Shown here: in pieces, positions 24,660 to 32,949 of the stretch
How the letters are laid out: every line of letters begins with the position of its first letter
Position numbering within the stretch: position 1 is the first letter of the stretch
Source of the DNA: Bog-756 sp049517675
GTDB lineage: Bacteria > Actinomycetota > Acidimicrobiia > Acidimicrobiales > RAAP-2
Assembly (NCBI GenBank): GCA_049517675.1
Contig: JBEKRV010000022.1
Span: forward strand, 20,040 to 84,039
Direction of reading: 5' to 3'
Length of the DNA stretch: 64,000 nucleotides
Notes under the pieces: generated by a model
What the model was told of the DNA's origin: nothing
The model's database searches: none
Seen by the model: only the letters and a program-made list of their open reading frames with translations
Translations under genes and position numbers: made by a program

Positions 24660-24693
24660 AGTGTAGGACCGGCGGGCGGTGGCCCGGTAGGTT
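24660..24693. promoter_or_regulatory. Divergent pair of leaderless promoters
   Basis: Minus strand TACACT (24660-24665) is 6 bases from the ATG at 24653; plus strand TAGGTT (24688-24693) is 6 bases from the GTG at 24700. Both starts lack ribosome sites. Confidence 0.52.
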
Positions 24694-24699
24694 CGGGAC

Positions 24700-25566
24700 G
24701 TGCGCCTGGTGACCTTGCTCGAGGACGGCCGACCCGTGACCGGGCTGGTGGTGGGGGACGAGGTCGTGGACCTCACCGACCCCGGCGTCGGCCTTCCGGC
24801 ATCGATGGCCGACCTGCTCGCCCTGGGCGAGGACGCCCGCCCGGCGCTCGGCCGAGCCGCAGCGTCGTCGGCCCGCCGCCTGTCACTCGATGCCGTCGAT
24901 CTGTCGGCCCCCCTGCCCCGTCCGCCGGCGTTCCTCGGGATCGCCCGCAACTACGGTGACCACGTCGCAGAGATGCGAGGCGAGCGTCCCCGTGACCAGA
25001 CCTGGTTCGTCAAGCTTTCGACGTGCGTGATCGGCCCCGGGGCGGCAATCGAGGTCCCGTCCGCGTCGACTCAGGTCGACTACGAGGGTGAGCTCGCGGT
25101 GGTCATCGGCCGGCGGTGCCGGCACGTCCCGGCGGAGCGGGCCCTCGAGGTGGTGGCGGGCTACACGGTCGTCGACGACGTGAGTGTCCGCGACTGGCAG
25201 CGCCGCACCCCGACGATGGTGATGGGCAAGAGCTTCGACACGCACGGGCCCATGGGCCCCTGGTTGGTGACGCCCGACGAGGTCTTCGATCCGCAGGACC
25301 TGTCGGTGCGCACATGGGTCAACGGCGAACTCCGCCAGGACGGGACCACGGCGGACATGGTCTTCACCTGCGTCCAGATGATCGCCCACCTGTCGACGGC
25401 GTTCACCCTCGAACCGGGGACGGTGCTGGCCACGGGTACGCCAGCCGGTGTGGGGGCGGCGACCGATCCGCCGCGGTGGCTGGTGGCGGGGGACACTGTG
25501 ACGGTGGAGGTCGAGGGCGTCGGCGTGCTCACCAACCCGGTGGTCGACGAGCCGGCCGAACGGTGA
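24700..25566 (+). CDS. Fumarylacetoacetate hydrolase family protein
   Basis: Mg-dependent hydrolase, decarboxylase or isomerase of beta-diketo acids; 288 residues. FLGIARNYGDHVAEM near residue 77 and the metal-binding DYEGELAVVIGR near 127 are the FAH signatures; MGKSFDTHGPMGPWLVT near 175 and ATGTPAGVG near 248 complete the fold. Such proteins usually end aromatic-ring or terpenoid catabolism. The GTGA overlap couples it to the release-factor-like gene behind. Start GTG at 24700 by leaderless promoter. Confidence 0.93.
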   Translation: MRLVTLLEDGRPVTGLVVGDEVVDLTDPGVGLPASMADLLALGEDARPALGRAAASSARRLSLDAVDLSAPLPRPPAFLGIARNYGDHVAEMRGERPRDQTWFVKLSTCVIGPGAAIEVPSASTQVDYEGELAVVIGRRCRHVPAERALEVVAGYTVVDDVSVRDWQRRTPTMVMGKSFDTHGPMGPWLVTPDEVFDPQDLSVRTWVNGELRQDGTTADMVFTCVQMIAHLSTAFTLEPGTVLATGTPAGVGAATDPPRWLVAGDTVTVEVEGVGVLTNPVVDEPAER

Positions 25567-26006
25567 GCCCGAGCCCGGACGGGGTGGGTTCCACCGGACC
25601 CGACGTGGTGCGGGTCACCTCGTCACTCCGGATCCCCGTCTCCGAGCTCCAGTTCCGGTTCAGCCCGAGCGGCGGCCCCGGGGGCCAGCACGCCAACAAG
25701 GTGGCCACCCGGGTGGAGCTCCGCTTCGACGTGGCCGGATCGCCGTCGCTCGGACCGCACCAGCGGGCACGGATCCTCGATCGGTTGGGTCCCGAAGTGC
25801 GGGTCATCGCCGACGACGAACGGTCACAGTTGCGCAACCGGCAGCTGGCCGTCGAACGGTTCCGGGAGCGCCTGGCGACGGCCCTGCGGGTGGAGAAGAC
25901 CCGGCGGCCCACCCGACCGACGAAGGGGGCCAAGGAGCGGCGACTGGCCGACAAGCGTCATCTGTCGGAACGGAAGCGGGCGCGGCGGCCCGACCACGAC
26001 GAGTGA
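25563..26006 (+). CDS. arfB: Peptidyl-tRNA hydrolase ArfB-like (class I release factor fold)
   Basis: Rescues stalled ribosomes by hydrolysing peptidyl-tRNA without a stop codon. 147 residues; catalytic G40-G41-Q42 in SGGPGGQHANKV; a basic, mostly helical tail (TKGAKERRLADKRHLSERKR) for insertion in the mRNA channel. No codon-recognition domain, as in ArfB/YaeJ. GTG start overlaps the FAH stop. Tail to tail with an alpha/beta hydrolase gene, 10 bases apart. Confidence 0.9.
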   Translation: MSPSPDGVGSTGPDVVRVTSSLRIPVSELQFRFSPSGGPGGQHANKVATRVELRFDVAGSPSLGPHQRARILDRLGPEVRVIADDERSQLRNRQLAVERFRERLATALRVEKTRRPTRPTKGAKERRLADKRHLSERKRARRPDHDE

Positions 26007-26016
26007 CGGACGGGGG

Positions 26017-26916
26017 TCACCCCGCCTTGCGGGCCCGTCTGGCCGGGGACGCCCACGCCTTGTCGAGCAGCTGGTTGATCTCCTCGGTGAGACGCTCGGG
26101 GTGGACCCGCATCTCGAGCACCGAGTTGGCTTGGATGAGCTGACCCTGGGGGAGCCGGCGGGCGAGCTGCTCGGCGTCGTGGAACGGGTGCACGTGGTCC
26201 ACCTTGTGCCCGATGACCAGGGCGGGGACGTTCATGGCGGCCCGCTGGCCGACGGTCGGCGCGATGGGGCCGGCCAGGATGCCGTGGAGGACGGCGGCGG
26301 TCTCCCGCGGTTCGGCGGAGAACATGTTCATGACGCTGTCGAGCGGCCCGTTGCCGGTCCGGGGAAGCTTCCGGAAGACCTTCGCCAGACCTCCGACCAC
26401 CGGCCGGGCGAAGTGGACGGCGAGGAGCATGGGCACGAAGGTGACGGCGGCGGCGGGGAGCGCCCATTCGAGGACGGGCATCTCGACCACCAGGCCCCGC
26501 ACCCGCTCCGGTGCCTCGGCGGCCACCATGAGGCTGACGTTGCCGCCGAGCGACACGCCGCCCACCACCGCCTGGTCGATGTCCAGGTGGTCCAGGAGCG
26601 CGAGGACGTGGCCGGCGTAGATGTCCATCCGGTGGAACGACGCCCGCTGCGGCCGGGCCGACAGCCCGTGGCCGGGGAGGTCCAGGAGGATGACACGGTT
26701 GCCCTTCGCGGCGAGGTCGGAGGCCAGGCGCCGGTTCATGTTGGCGTCCATGAGGATGCCGTGGAGGAACACCAGCACCCGGGGACCCTGCCCGTGGACC
26801 TCGTAGTAGAGCTCGAGATTGTCGTGGACGAAGAATCCCACCTCGAAGGGGACCGCCGTGCCGGGAACGTCGTCAGGGAGGTCCGATGGCGCCCGCAGGA
26901 CGTGCCGTGGCCTCAT
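26017..26916 (-). CDS. Alpha/beta hydrolase
   Basis: Serine hydrolase or esterase, 299 residues from the ATG at 26916. Oxyanion motif FLHGILMD near residue 50, nucleophile elbow GGVSLGGN near 116, probable acid D in HKVDHVHPF near 240 and base H near 267 (MRVHPERL). C-terminus basic (SPARRARKAG). An ATG at 26955 would overlap the nitrilase 3' end by 29 bases and is the alternative start; neither has a good ribosome site. Downstream of the nitrilase on the same strand and probably cotranscribed. Confidence 0.88.
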   Translation of the reverse strand: MRPRHVLRAPSDLPDDVPGTAVPFEVGFFVHDNLELYYEVHGQGPRVLVFLHGILMDANMNRRLASDLAAKGNRVILLDLPGHGLSARPQRASFHRMDIYAGHVLALLDHLDIDQAVVGGVSLGGNVSLMVAAEAPERVRGLVVEMPVLEWALPAAAVTFVPMLLAVHFARPVVGGLAKVFRKLPRTGNGPLDSVMNMFSAEPRETAAVLHGILAGPIAPTVGQRAAMNVPALVIGHKVDHVHPFHDAEQLARRLPQGQLIQANSVLEMRVHPERLTEEINQLLDKAWASPARRARKAG

Positions 26917-26926
26917 GGTCGAATCG

Positions 26927-27826
26927 TCAGAATGGGGTGCCCCTCCAGTTGCCATGTGGTCCAACGTACGCGCCGGGCTGCCGATTCGCCAGCACCGGCA
27001 GCCGTGAGCGCACTTCCGAGAGGGAATCCATGTCCAGGTCGGCGACGACCACACCGGGGTCCGGTTCCGTCCGCTTGGCGAGCACCACGCCCCACGGGTC
27101 GACGATCATCGAATGGCCGTGGCACCGGGGCATGCCGGCGGGGAGGACCCCGACCTGGCCGGCGCCGATGACGAAGACCTGGTCCTCGACGGCCCGGGCC
27201 CGCAGGAGCAGCTCCCAGTGGGCCGGTCCGGTCGCCGCGGTAAACGCCGCGGGGACGGCGACGACCGTTGCGCCCTCGAGGGCCATGATCCGGTAGATCT
27301 CGGGAAAGCGGATGTCGTAGCAGACTGACAGCCCGAGCACGGGCTGCAGGTCACCGACCCCGACCCCCGCTCGCGGCCCAGCTCCGGCTAGGGCGGTCAC
27401 GAGCGGCACGACCACCACCTCGTGACCGGGGGCGAACGTGTCCGACTCCTTTGTCGCCACCTCCCCGAGGTCCACGTCGAACAGGTGGATCTTCCGGTAG
27501 ACGGCCATGGTGGTCCCGTCGGGCCCGACCAGGCAGCTGGTGTTGGCCAGACGACCGTCGCCAGTCGTGGACCGCTCGGGGAAGCTACCTGCCACCATGT
27601 GGATCCGGAGCCGCGATGCAGTCGAGGAAGCCCAGGTCATGGTGGGTCCGTCGAGCCGTTCCGCGCCGGCCCGCAGCACCTCGGGAGACCCCGCCACCGA
27701 GAAGTACTCGGGGAGGACGACCAGCTCCGCACCGGCGGCCGCGGCCTCGTCGACCAGTGCCCCGGCCTCGGCGAGGTTTGCCGTCCGGTCGTCCCCCGCC
27801 GTCGTCTGTATGGCGGCAACGCGCAT
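26927..27826 (-). CDS. Carbon-nitrogen hydrolase (nitrilase superfamily)
   Basis: Amidase of the Nit/omega-amidase type, 299 residues. Catalytic triad visible: E40 (VVLPEYF), K112 (YRKIHLFD), C169 (LSVCYDIRFPE). A 20-residue stretch (TALAGAGPRAGVGVGDLQPV) is inserted ahead of the catalytic Cys strand and is not usual. RCHGHSMIVDPWGVVL near 240 fits the family. Such enzymes often repair or recycle amides (deaminated glutathione, ketoglutaramate). ATG at 27826 lies 5 bases behind a -10 (TACCCT). Confidence 0.92.
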   Translation of the reverse strand: MRVAAIQTTAGDDRTANLAEAGALVDEAAAAGAELVVLPEYFSVAGSPEVLRAGAERLDGPTMTWASSTASRLRIHMVAGSFPERSTTGDGRLANTSCLVGPDGTTMAVYRKIHLFDVDLGEVATKESDTFAPGHEVVVVPLVTALAGAGPRAGVGVGDLQPVLGLSVCYDIRFPEIYRIMALEGATVVAVPAAFTAATGPAHWELLLRARAVEDQVFVIGAGQVGVLPAGMPRCHGHSMIVDPWGVVLAKRTEPDPGVVVADLDMDSLSEVRSRLPVLANRQPGAYVGPHGNWRGTPF

Positions 27827-27831
27827 GGCAC

Positions 27832-27837
27832 AGGGTA
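27832..27837 (-). promoter_or_regulatory. Candidate -10 TACCCT (minus), leaderless
   Basis: TACCCT ends 5 bases before the nitrilase ATG at 27826. Confidence 0.45.
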
Positions 27838-27910
27838 GGCCGGTGATCGGGCACAATGACCGGCGGCGGCGAGGACCGTTCGGGCCCCCGGCCACGAGGA
27901 AGAGAGCAGC

Positions 27911-29149
27911 ATGTCCTTCGAAGACTCCGATGTGGTCCGCAGTGCCGTCCGGGTGGAGGGATTCCGGGACGACGAATTCAACTACCAGCTCATCCGGGCC
28001 ATGGGTGTCGCCGACTACGGCGGCTCGACCGTCGGTGAGTGCCTGGCGGTGGTGGCCGAGATCACCGACGGGAGCCCGCAGAGTTGGACGCGTGCCTTCG
28101 AGCGCCTGGCCCAGCGGGTGGAGGCGGAGGGCCGGGGGTGTCTGGCCGCAGGACACGGGGTGAGCGGGCGTGACCACCTGCTTCGGGCGTCGACCTACTA
28201 CCGCACGGCCGAGTACTACGGCGGCGGGGGTGGTGGTGATGATGCCGGCGAGACCGGTGCCGGGGCACGGGGCCGTGCCTGCTTCTCTCTGGCCGCGACC
28301 CTGCTCGACCCCCCGGTGGAGTCGCTCGCCGTCCCCTTCGAGGACGGTGTGCTGCCCGGTTACCTGGTGCGTCCGGCCGGCAGCTCAACGGGGCCGCGCC
28401 CGACCGTGGTGGCCGTGGGCGGTTTCGATTCGAGTGCGGAGGAGCTCTACTTCCAGCTCGGCGTGCCCGGTGCGGAGCGCGGGTGGAACGTCGTGGTGTT
28501 CGACGGTCCCGGGCAACTCGGCTGCATGCGGACCAACCCGAACCTGACCTTCCGCTCCGACTACGAGGTACCGCTGGCCGCCGTGCTCGACGTGGTGGGC
28601 GCACTGCCCGACGTCGACGCCGAACGGATGGCGCTGTGCGGCCAGAGCTTCGGGTCCTACTTCGCGGCCCGTTCGGCGGCCACCGACTCCCGGGTGCGGG
28701 CGTTGGTGGCCAATCCACCGGTGGTCGACATGGGCCGCTACATGGAGGCGTGGGTCGGGACCGACGTCTACCGGATGATCCGGGACATCCGACCCGAGGA
28801 CGTGACGGGCGTGCCCGAGGACCTCATGCCCCGCCAGATGCAGTGGGGGATCGAGGCCATCTGCACCAGGTTCGGGGTGCCGTCCTTCCACGCCTGGCGC
28901 GACGCCATGGAGTCCTACCGCCTGGGCGGTCTGACCGCCGGCATCGCATGCCCGGTCCTGGCCCTGGTCGGCGAGCGGGAGGGTGCGGAACCGAGGGCTC
29001 AGTTCGACGCCCTGGTCGCCGGGGTGACCGGCCCGGTGACGTCACGGGTGTTCCGCCCGTCCGACGGAGCGTCCGCCCACTGCCAGTCCGACAACCTCCG
29101 CCTGTCGGCCCAGGTGACCTTCGACTGGTTGGACGCGCAGCTCACCTGA
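27911..29149 (+). CDS. Alpha/beta hydrolase, FrsA / dihydroxypseudooxynicotine hydrolase-like
   Basis: 412 residues: a helical N-terminal cap region (1-150) followed by an alpha/beta hydrolase core. Nucleophile elbow ALCGQSFGSYFAARS near residue 240; strand VVVFDGPGQLGCMR near 198; LALVGEREGAEPRAQFDAL near 353 carries the likely acid and the H of GASAHCQSDN near 390 the base. This layout matches the FrsA/DUF1100-like C-C or ester hydrolases with an N-terminal cap. Ribosome site gaggaagagagc precedes the ATG. A Gly-rich stretch sits near residue 105. Tail to tail with surE. Confidence 0.87.
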   Translation: MSFEDSDVVRSAVRVEGFRDDEFNYQLIRAMGVADYGGSTVGECLAVVAEITDGSPQSWTRAFERLAQRVEAEGRGCLAAGHGVSGRDHLLRASTYYRTAEYYGGGGGGDDAGETGAGARGRACFSLAATLLDPPVESLAVPFEDGVLPGYLVRPAGSSTGPRPTVVAVGGFDSSAEELYFQLGVPGAERGWNVVVFDGPGQLGCMRTNPNLTFRSDYEVPLAAVLDVVGALPDVDAERMALCGQSFGSYFAARSAATDSRVRALVANPPVVDMGRYMEAWVGTDVYRMIRDIRPEDVTGVPEDLMPRQMQWGIEAICTRFGVPSFHAWRDAMESYRLGGLTAGIACPVLALVGEREGAEPRAQFDALVAGVTGPVTSRVFRPSDGASAHCQSDNLRLSAQVTFDWLDAQLT

Positions 29150-29155
29150 GCGTTC

Positions 29156-30004
29156 TCAACCCCCGTGGGTGGCGAGGATCGAGTCCAGGGCGGCGACTCC
29201 GCCCTCCGTCTGGTTCTCGCGCACGCCCACCAGCGCGGTGATCGACGCCCATCCGTCCTCGACCAGCGCTGCATCCGAGCCCGGTTCGAGCTCGGCGCGC
29301 TCCTCCAGACGGTCGGGGTCCCGGCCCATGCCACGCATGGACAGCACGATGGCACCCCCGGTGCGGTCGATCCCCGGACCGTCCACGGGCAGCGGTGTGT
29401 GCTCGGGCCGCACCGACCGGATCAGTCCGACCCGGCCCAGCCGGCCGTGCCGGAGTCCCTTCAATTGGTCGGGTCGCACCGCGGGGACGTTGAGGTTCAG
29501 CACCGTGGACGGCTCGGACTCGGCCAGCAACGGGATGATCCGACAGGCCAGGTCGACGGCGGTCGTCCAGTAGTCGGGATCGGAGGCCCAGGCGATGCTG
29601 ACGGCCAGGCCCCGGACCCCGAACTGGGCGCCGGTCAGCGCGGCCCCGACGGTGCCCGAGTGGAGGGCGGACCGGCCGGCGTTGATGCCGTGGTTGATAC
29701 CCGACACGATCATGTCGGGCCGAGGGCCGAACCCTTCGATGCAGCCGAGGATGACCGAGAGCGCCGGCGAACCGTCGATCCCGTAGGTCGGCACGTCGGG
29801 CAGCCCGGGGATGTCGACGTGCTGGTAGGGGATCGACTCCCGCTCGTAGACGGGTCCGACCGCCGCGCTCGCGCCACTGTGGTCGGTCAACGGCGCGACC
29901 ACCACCAGTTCGTGGCGTCCACCGAAGGCGGCGTGGAGGCCACGTGCCAGCGCGGCGATCCCGGGGGCGAACACACCGTCGTCGTTGGTGATCAGGATGC
30001 GCAT
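29156..30004 (-). CDS. surE: 5'/3'-nucleotidase SurE
   Basis: Metal-dependent phosphatase of nucleoside monophosphates, 282 residues. Metal ligands in MRILITNDDG (D8, D9), the Ser of DHSGAS and the Asn of VSGINHGINAG near residue 100. VAPLTDHSGAS and SVILGC fit SurE. The C-terminal part (LEERAELEPGSDAALVEDGW) is the usual dimer arm. Single gene; its promoter probably lies in the 242-bp gap shared with the epimerase gene. Confidence 0.94.
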   Translation of the reverse strand: MRILITNDDGVFAPGIAALARGLHAAFGGRHELVVVAPLTDHSGASAAVGPVYERESIPYQHVDIPGLPDVPTYGIDGSPALSVILGCIEGFGPRPDMIVSGINHGINAGRSALHSGTVGAALTGAQFGVRGLAVSIAWASDPDYWTTAVDLACRIIPLLAESEPSTVLNLNVPAVRPDQLKGLRHGRLGRVGLIRSVRPEHTPLPVDGPGIDRTGGAIVLSMRGMGRDPDRLEERAELEPGSDAALVEDGWASITALVGVRENQTEGGVAALDSILATHGG

Positions 30005-30106
30005 GGCGGGGAGTTCCGTTCGTCGGCCGTCGCGGGCGACGTCCGCCGGGGAGGGGCGTCAACGCGTCGCGACGGGGTCTCGGCGGGCCGGTGCGGCCTC
30101 GTCGCC

Positions 30107-30113
30107 TACCATA
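30107..30113. promoter_or_regulatory. Possible bidirectional -10 (TACCAT / TATGGT)
   Basis: In the 242-bp gap between surE and the epimerase gene, TACCATA reads TACCAT on the plus strand and TATGGT on the minus strand. It would leave leaders of about 130 and 95 bases. Nothing else was seen in the gap. Confidence 0.35.
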
Positions 30114-30246
30114 CCGGGCGACATCGGGAGCCGGTCGACGCACCGCACCTCGCGGCACGCCGTCGAAGGAGCCCGCTCCCCGCCATCGGAACCGGTCGTC
30201 CCGCGTCGGGGACCGCACCGGTGTTCGCAACCGTCCCGAGGAATCC

Positions 30247-31200
30247 ATGCCCGCACCCAGCCCGTCACCCGACCAGCGACCTGCCCAGACCACGGCGGCC
30301 ACGGGCGACCAGTGGGTCATCGGCCATGGCCACCAGCGGGCGATCGTCACCGAGGTCGGTGCGACGCTCCGCTCGTTCACGGTTCACGACCGCAAGGTGA
30401 TCGACGGGTTCGGACCCGAGCAGTGGAGCCACGGGGGGAGAGGGCAGGTACTGGCACCGTGGCCGAACCGACTGGGCGATGGCGCGTACGCCTTCGAGGA
30501 CGTCACGGCCCAGGCACCGATCAACGAGGTCGGCCGGCACAATGCCATCCACGGACTGGTCCGCTGGCTCCCGTGGCGGCTCAGCGGCCGGGCCCAGAAC
30601 CGGGTGAGCCTGATGTGCGAGCTCCGCCCGTCCCCGGCCTATCCCTTCGCGCTGCGGATCGAGATCGAGTACCGCCTGGGACGGGAAGGGCTCACGGTGT
30701 CGACCGATGCGGAGAACATCGGGTCGGCGAACCTGCCGTTCGGCCTCGGCTTCCATCCGTACCTCACGGTGGGGACGACGGCCGTCGACCAGGCGCGGCT
30801 GCGAGTGCCGGCCCGACGCCGCCTGGTCACCGACGACCGGGGCCTTCCCACCGGTGCGGTCGCGGTGTCGGGAACGGAGTACGACTTCACAAACGGCCGA
30901 CCGGTCGGCGTGACCCGGCTCGACACGGCGTACTGCGACCTCGCCCGCGACGGGGACGGTCGGGTTCGGGTCCACGTCGATCATCCCGACGGTGACGCCG
31001 GGGTGACCCTGTGGGCAGACGAGCGCTTCGGGTACCTGATGGTGTTCACCGGGGACACCCTCGACGAGGCATCGCGGCGGACCGCCCTGGCCGTCGAGCC
31101 GATGACGTGCCCTCCGGACGCGTTCCGGTCGGGTACCGACCTCGCCGTTCTCCGGCCCGGTGCCCGGTGGGCCGGATCGTGGGGGATCACGCCACGCTAG
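30247..31200 (+). CDS. Aldose 1-epimerase family protein
   Basis: Mutarotase fold, 317 residues; interconverts alpha and beta anomers of a sugar. Conserved H in HNAIHGLVRWLPW near residue 102, H in GFHPYLTV near 175, and catalytic E in AVEPMTCPPDAF near 286. QVLAPWPNRLGDGAYAF near 70 is typical. ATG at 30247 with gaggaat upstream; the preceding frame has no homology. Cytoplasmic. Followed by a gap holding a strong promoter for the secreted Ig-like protein. Confidence 0.92.
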   Translation: MPAPSPSPDQRPAQTTAATGDQWVIGHGHQRAIVTEVGATLRSFTVHDRKVIDGFGPEQWSHGGRGQVLAPWPNRLGDGAYAFEDVTAQAPINEVGRHNAIHGLVRWLPWRLSGRAQNRVSLMCELRPSPAYPFALRIEIEYRLGREGLTVSTDAENIGSANLPFGLGFHPYLTVGTTAVDQARLRVPARRRLVTDDRGLPTGAVAVSGTEYDFTNGRPVGVTRLDTAYCDLARDGDGRVRVHVDHPDGDAGVTLWADERFGYLMVFTGDTLDEASRRTALAVEPMTCPPDAFRSGTDLAVLRPGARWAGSWGITPR

Positions 31201-31386
31201 GTCCGTCCGTCCGTCGGGACCCGCCGGGCACCGGTCCGGGACAGGGCGTGAGCGTTCCGGGACCGAAGGTGACGGATCCGGGACGTACGTGACCGGTAGG
31301 TGACGTGCGTGTGACAGAAGACCGCGTGCGGTCGACGGCGGTGAGCCGACGCACGGCCCGTGGCTTCGCACGCGCCTGCAGGGTTA

Positions 31387-31415
31387 TTGACACCCAGGCC
31401 ACCACTGGTAAGGAT
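31387..31415 (+). promoter_or_regulatory. Sigma-70-like promoter, perfect -35 TTGACA
   Basis: TTGACA at 31387-31392 and TAAGGAT at 31409-31415 with 16-17 base spacing: the best canonical promoter of the window. Predicted transcript start near 31422, about 50 bases before the GTG at 31473. Confidence 0.65.
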
Positions 31416-31472
31416 GATGTCCGATGTGGTAGTGGCAATGGTGCCGACCAGACCTCGAGGGGGGCCGACGAC

Positions 31473-32255
31473 GTGAAGAACCTGCTGCGGGCAGCGAGTC
31501 TGGCGATTGTGATTGCCGGTGTGGGTCTGAGCACCCCGGCGTTCGCCGCGGGGACCAACGCCACCACCGTCTCGGTGACGGCCAAGAACCCGACCGTGAT
31601 CACCGGCCACGAGGTCATCTTCCATGCGGTCGTCACGCCGGTCTCGCCGGGGATGGCCAAGCCGACCGGCACGGTCACGTGGACGTTGACCGGTACCGGG
31701 GGAGGGTCGGTGTCCTGCGCCAGTTCCTCCGGACTCGGCACCAACGGGAAGGCGAGCTGCACGGTCGCCAAGGCCGCGCTTCTCGGCGCCTACTCGCCGT
31801 TCACGATCACCGCCTCGTATTCGGGTGATTCGAATTACGCGTCCAACTCGGGTTCGCTCGTCGAGGGCGTGACCCCGTCCCGCACCCATCTGAAGATCTC
31901 CCTGTCCGCCACGCCGACCAACGGGGGGTCGACGACCGTCGAGGCCCTCGTCACCGCCGGTTCGGCCACGTCGGCCATCAGCGGCAACGTCACCTTCGCC
32001 GTCGCCTCGAGCCTCTCCGCCAAGGGTGTCAAGGCCTACTGCGAAGGAACGCTGCTGCCGGCTTCGGCCAACAACTCCCAGCCCGTCGTGAGCGGTGCCG
32101 CCACCTGTACTCTTCCCGCCGGCTGGTTCGAGGTGCCACCCGTAACGGGTGCGGACACGCACCCGAGGGGCCGTTGGGTGATCTCGGCCTTCTACGACGG
32201 AAACGGCAGCTTCTACTCGAGCGGCCAGACGCTGAGCGGGTGGGTGGCAGGCTGA
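31473..32255 (+). CDS. Secreted Ig-like repeat protein
   Basis: 260 residues with a clear Sec signal peptide (VKNLLRAASLAIVIAGVGLS, cleavage near TPAFA-AG). The mature part holds two bacterial Ig-like (Big_3_5-type) domains: TVTWTLTGTGGG to ITASYSGDSNYASNSG (about residues 30-130), then NVTFAVASSL to VISAFYDGNGSFYSSGQ (about 140-255). Each has a pair of Cys (SCASSS/SCTVA; YCEG/TCTLP), probably disulfides. Cell-surface or adhesin role is an inference. GTG start with gaggggg upstream, strong promoter, terminator behind: a single, likely well expressed gene. Confidence 0.85.
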   Translation: MKNLLRAASLAIVIAGVGLSTPAFAAGTNATTVSVTAKNPTVITGHEVIFHAVVTPVSPGMAKPTGTVTWTLTGTGGGSVSCASSSGLGTNGKASCTVAKAALLGAYSPFTITASYSGDSNYASNSGSLVEGVTPSRTHLKISLSATPTNGGSTTVEALVTAGSATSAISGNVTFAVASSLSAKGVKAYCEGTLLPASANNSQPVVSGAATCTLPAGWFEVPPVTGADTHPRGRWVISAFYDGNGSFYSSGQTLSGWVAG

Positions 32256-32265
32256 TCGGAGCTTC

Positions 32266-32285
32266 CCTCGTCCGACCGGACGAGG
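32266..32285. terminator. Hairpin between convergent genes
   Basis: cctcgtcc (32266-32273) pairs with ggacgagg across a gacc loop; 8-bp perfect stem, 11 bases after the stop of the Ig-like gene. It lies between two convergent genes and may stop both. Confidence 0.65.
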
Positions 32286-32315
32286 ACTCGCACCGGTTCG
32301 GTCACGGCACGGGCA

Positions 32316-32906
32316 TCAGGTCCGGGCGACCTGGGGTTGGCCCCGACGGGAGCCGACGAGGCGCTGGAGCCCCCACAGGGTGACGAGGCCGAGGGCCTGG
32401 AACCCGTAGCCCTCGGCCTGGACCGAGTCGAGGTCGATGCGGTCGAGCAGGGACGCCGCGTAGGCCCGGAACCCGGCGGTGGCGTCGGCCACCTTGAGGC
32501 CGAGCACGGTCGAGGCGTAGAGGTTGCCGCCCCGTGAGAGCAGGCGCCGGTGCCAGGCCCAGTTCGGGATGATCCCGCCGGGGATGTAGCGGGAGCCGAT
32601 GACCAGCTCGTTGCCGTCGGCCAGCGGGGCCACCAGCGAGGGCAGGGCCTCGGGCTCGTGGGACAGGTCGGCGTCCATCTCGACGCAGGCGTCGAAGCCC
32701 CGGTCGAGCCCCCACCGGAACCCGGCCCGGTAGGCGCTCCCGAGCCCGGACTTGGCCGGCCGGCGCAGCACCTCGATGCGGCCCAGCTCCTTGCCCAGGA
32801 TCTCGGCCGCATCGGCGGTGCCGTCCGGGCTCCCGTCGTCGACCACCAGCACCGTGGCGTCGGGCACCGACTCGTTGTAGGTAGGCAGGACCACCAGGAC
32901 ATCCAT
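32316..32906 (-). CDS. Polyprenol-phosphate mannosyltransferase-like GT2, internally deleted
   Basis: Family 2 glycosyltransferase of the DPM1/Ppm1 type, which makes polyprenol-phosphate-mannose for envelope mannosylation. 196 residues against about 240-260 usual. Present: VLVVDDGSPDGTADAA, SGLGSAYRAGFRWGLDRGFD, EMDADLSHEPEA, GSRYIPGG, DATAGFRAY. Two parts are missing in frame: about 13 residues between PTYNE and SVPDATVLVVDD (the ENL helix), and about 38 between GYGFQ and ALGLVTLWGLQ, where the acceptor-loop segment with its conserved RxxGxSKM should lie. The frame stays open and the catalytic Asp residues remain. Either a decayed gene, a changed enzyme, or an assembly collapse. A -10 (TAAGCT) is 6 bases before the ATG. 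Confidence 0.8.
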   Translation of the reverse strand: MDVLVVLPTYNESVPDATVLVVDDGSPDGTADAAEILGKELGRIEVLRRPAKSGLGSAYRAGFRWGLDRGFDACVEMDADLSHEPEALPSLVAPLADGNELVIGSRYIPGGIIPNWAWHRRLLSRGGNLYASTVLGLKVADATAGFRAYAASLLDRIDLDSVQAEGYGFQALGLVTLWGLQRLVGSRRGQPQVART

Positions 32907-32912
32907 CCCCGT

Positions 32913-32918
32913 AGCTTA
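32913..32918 (-). promoter_or_regulatory. Candidate -10 TAAGCT (minus), leaderless
   Basis: TAAGCT ends 6 bases before the ATG at 32906; no ribosome site. Confidence 0.48.
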
Positions 32919-32949
32919 CGGGAGGTCCCGGGCCGCCCCGTGGTCGGGA

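Noticed and set aside
31201..31386. Repeated GTGAC words in the gap before the Ig-like gene as a possible iterated regulator site
   Set aside because: Spacing is irregular and the word is short for this base composition; not distinguishable from chance.
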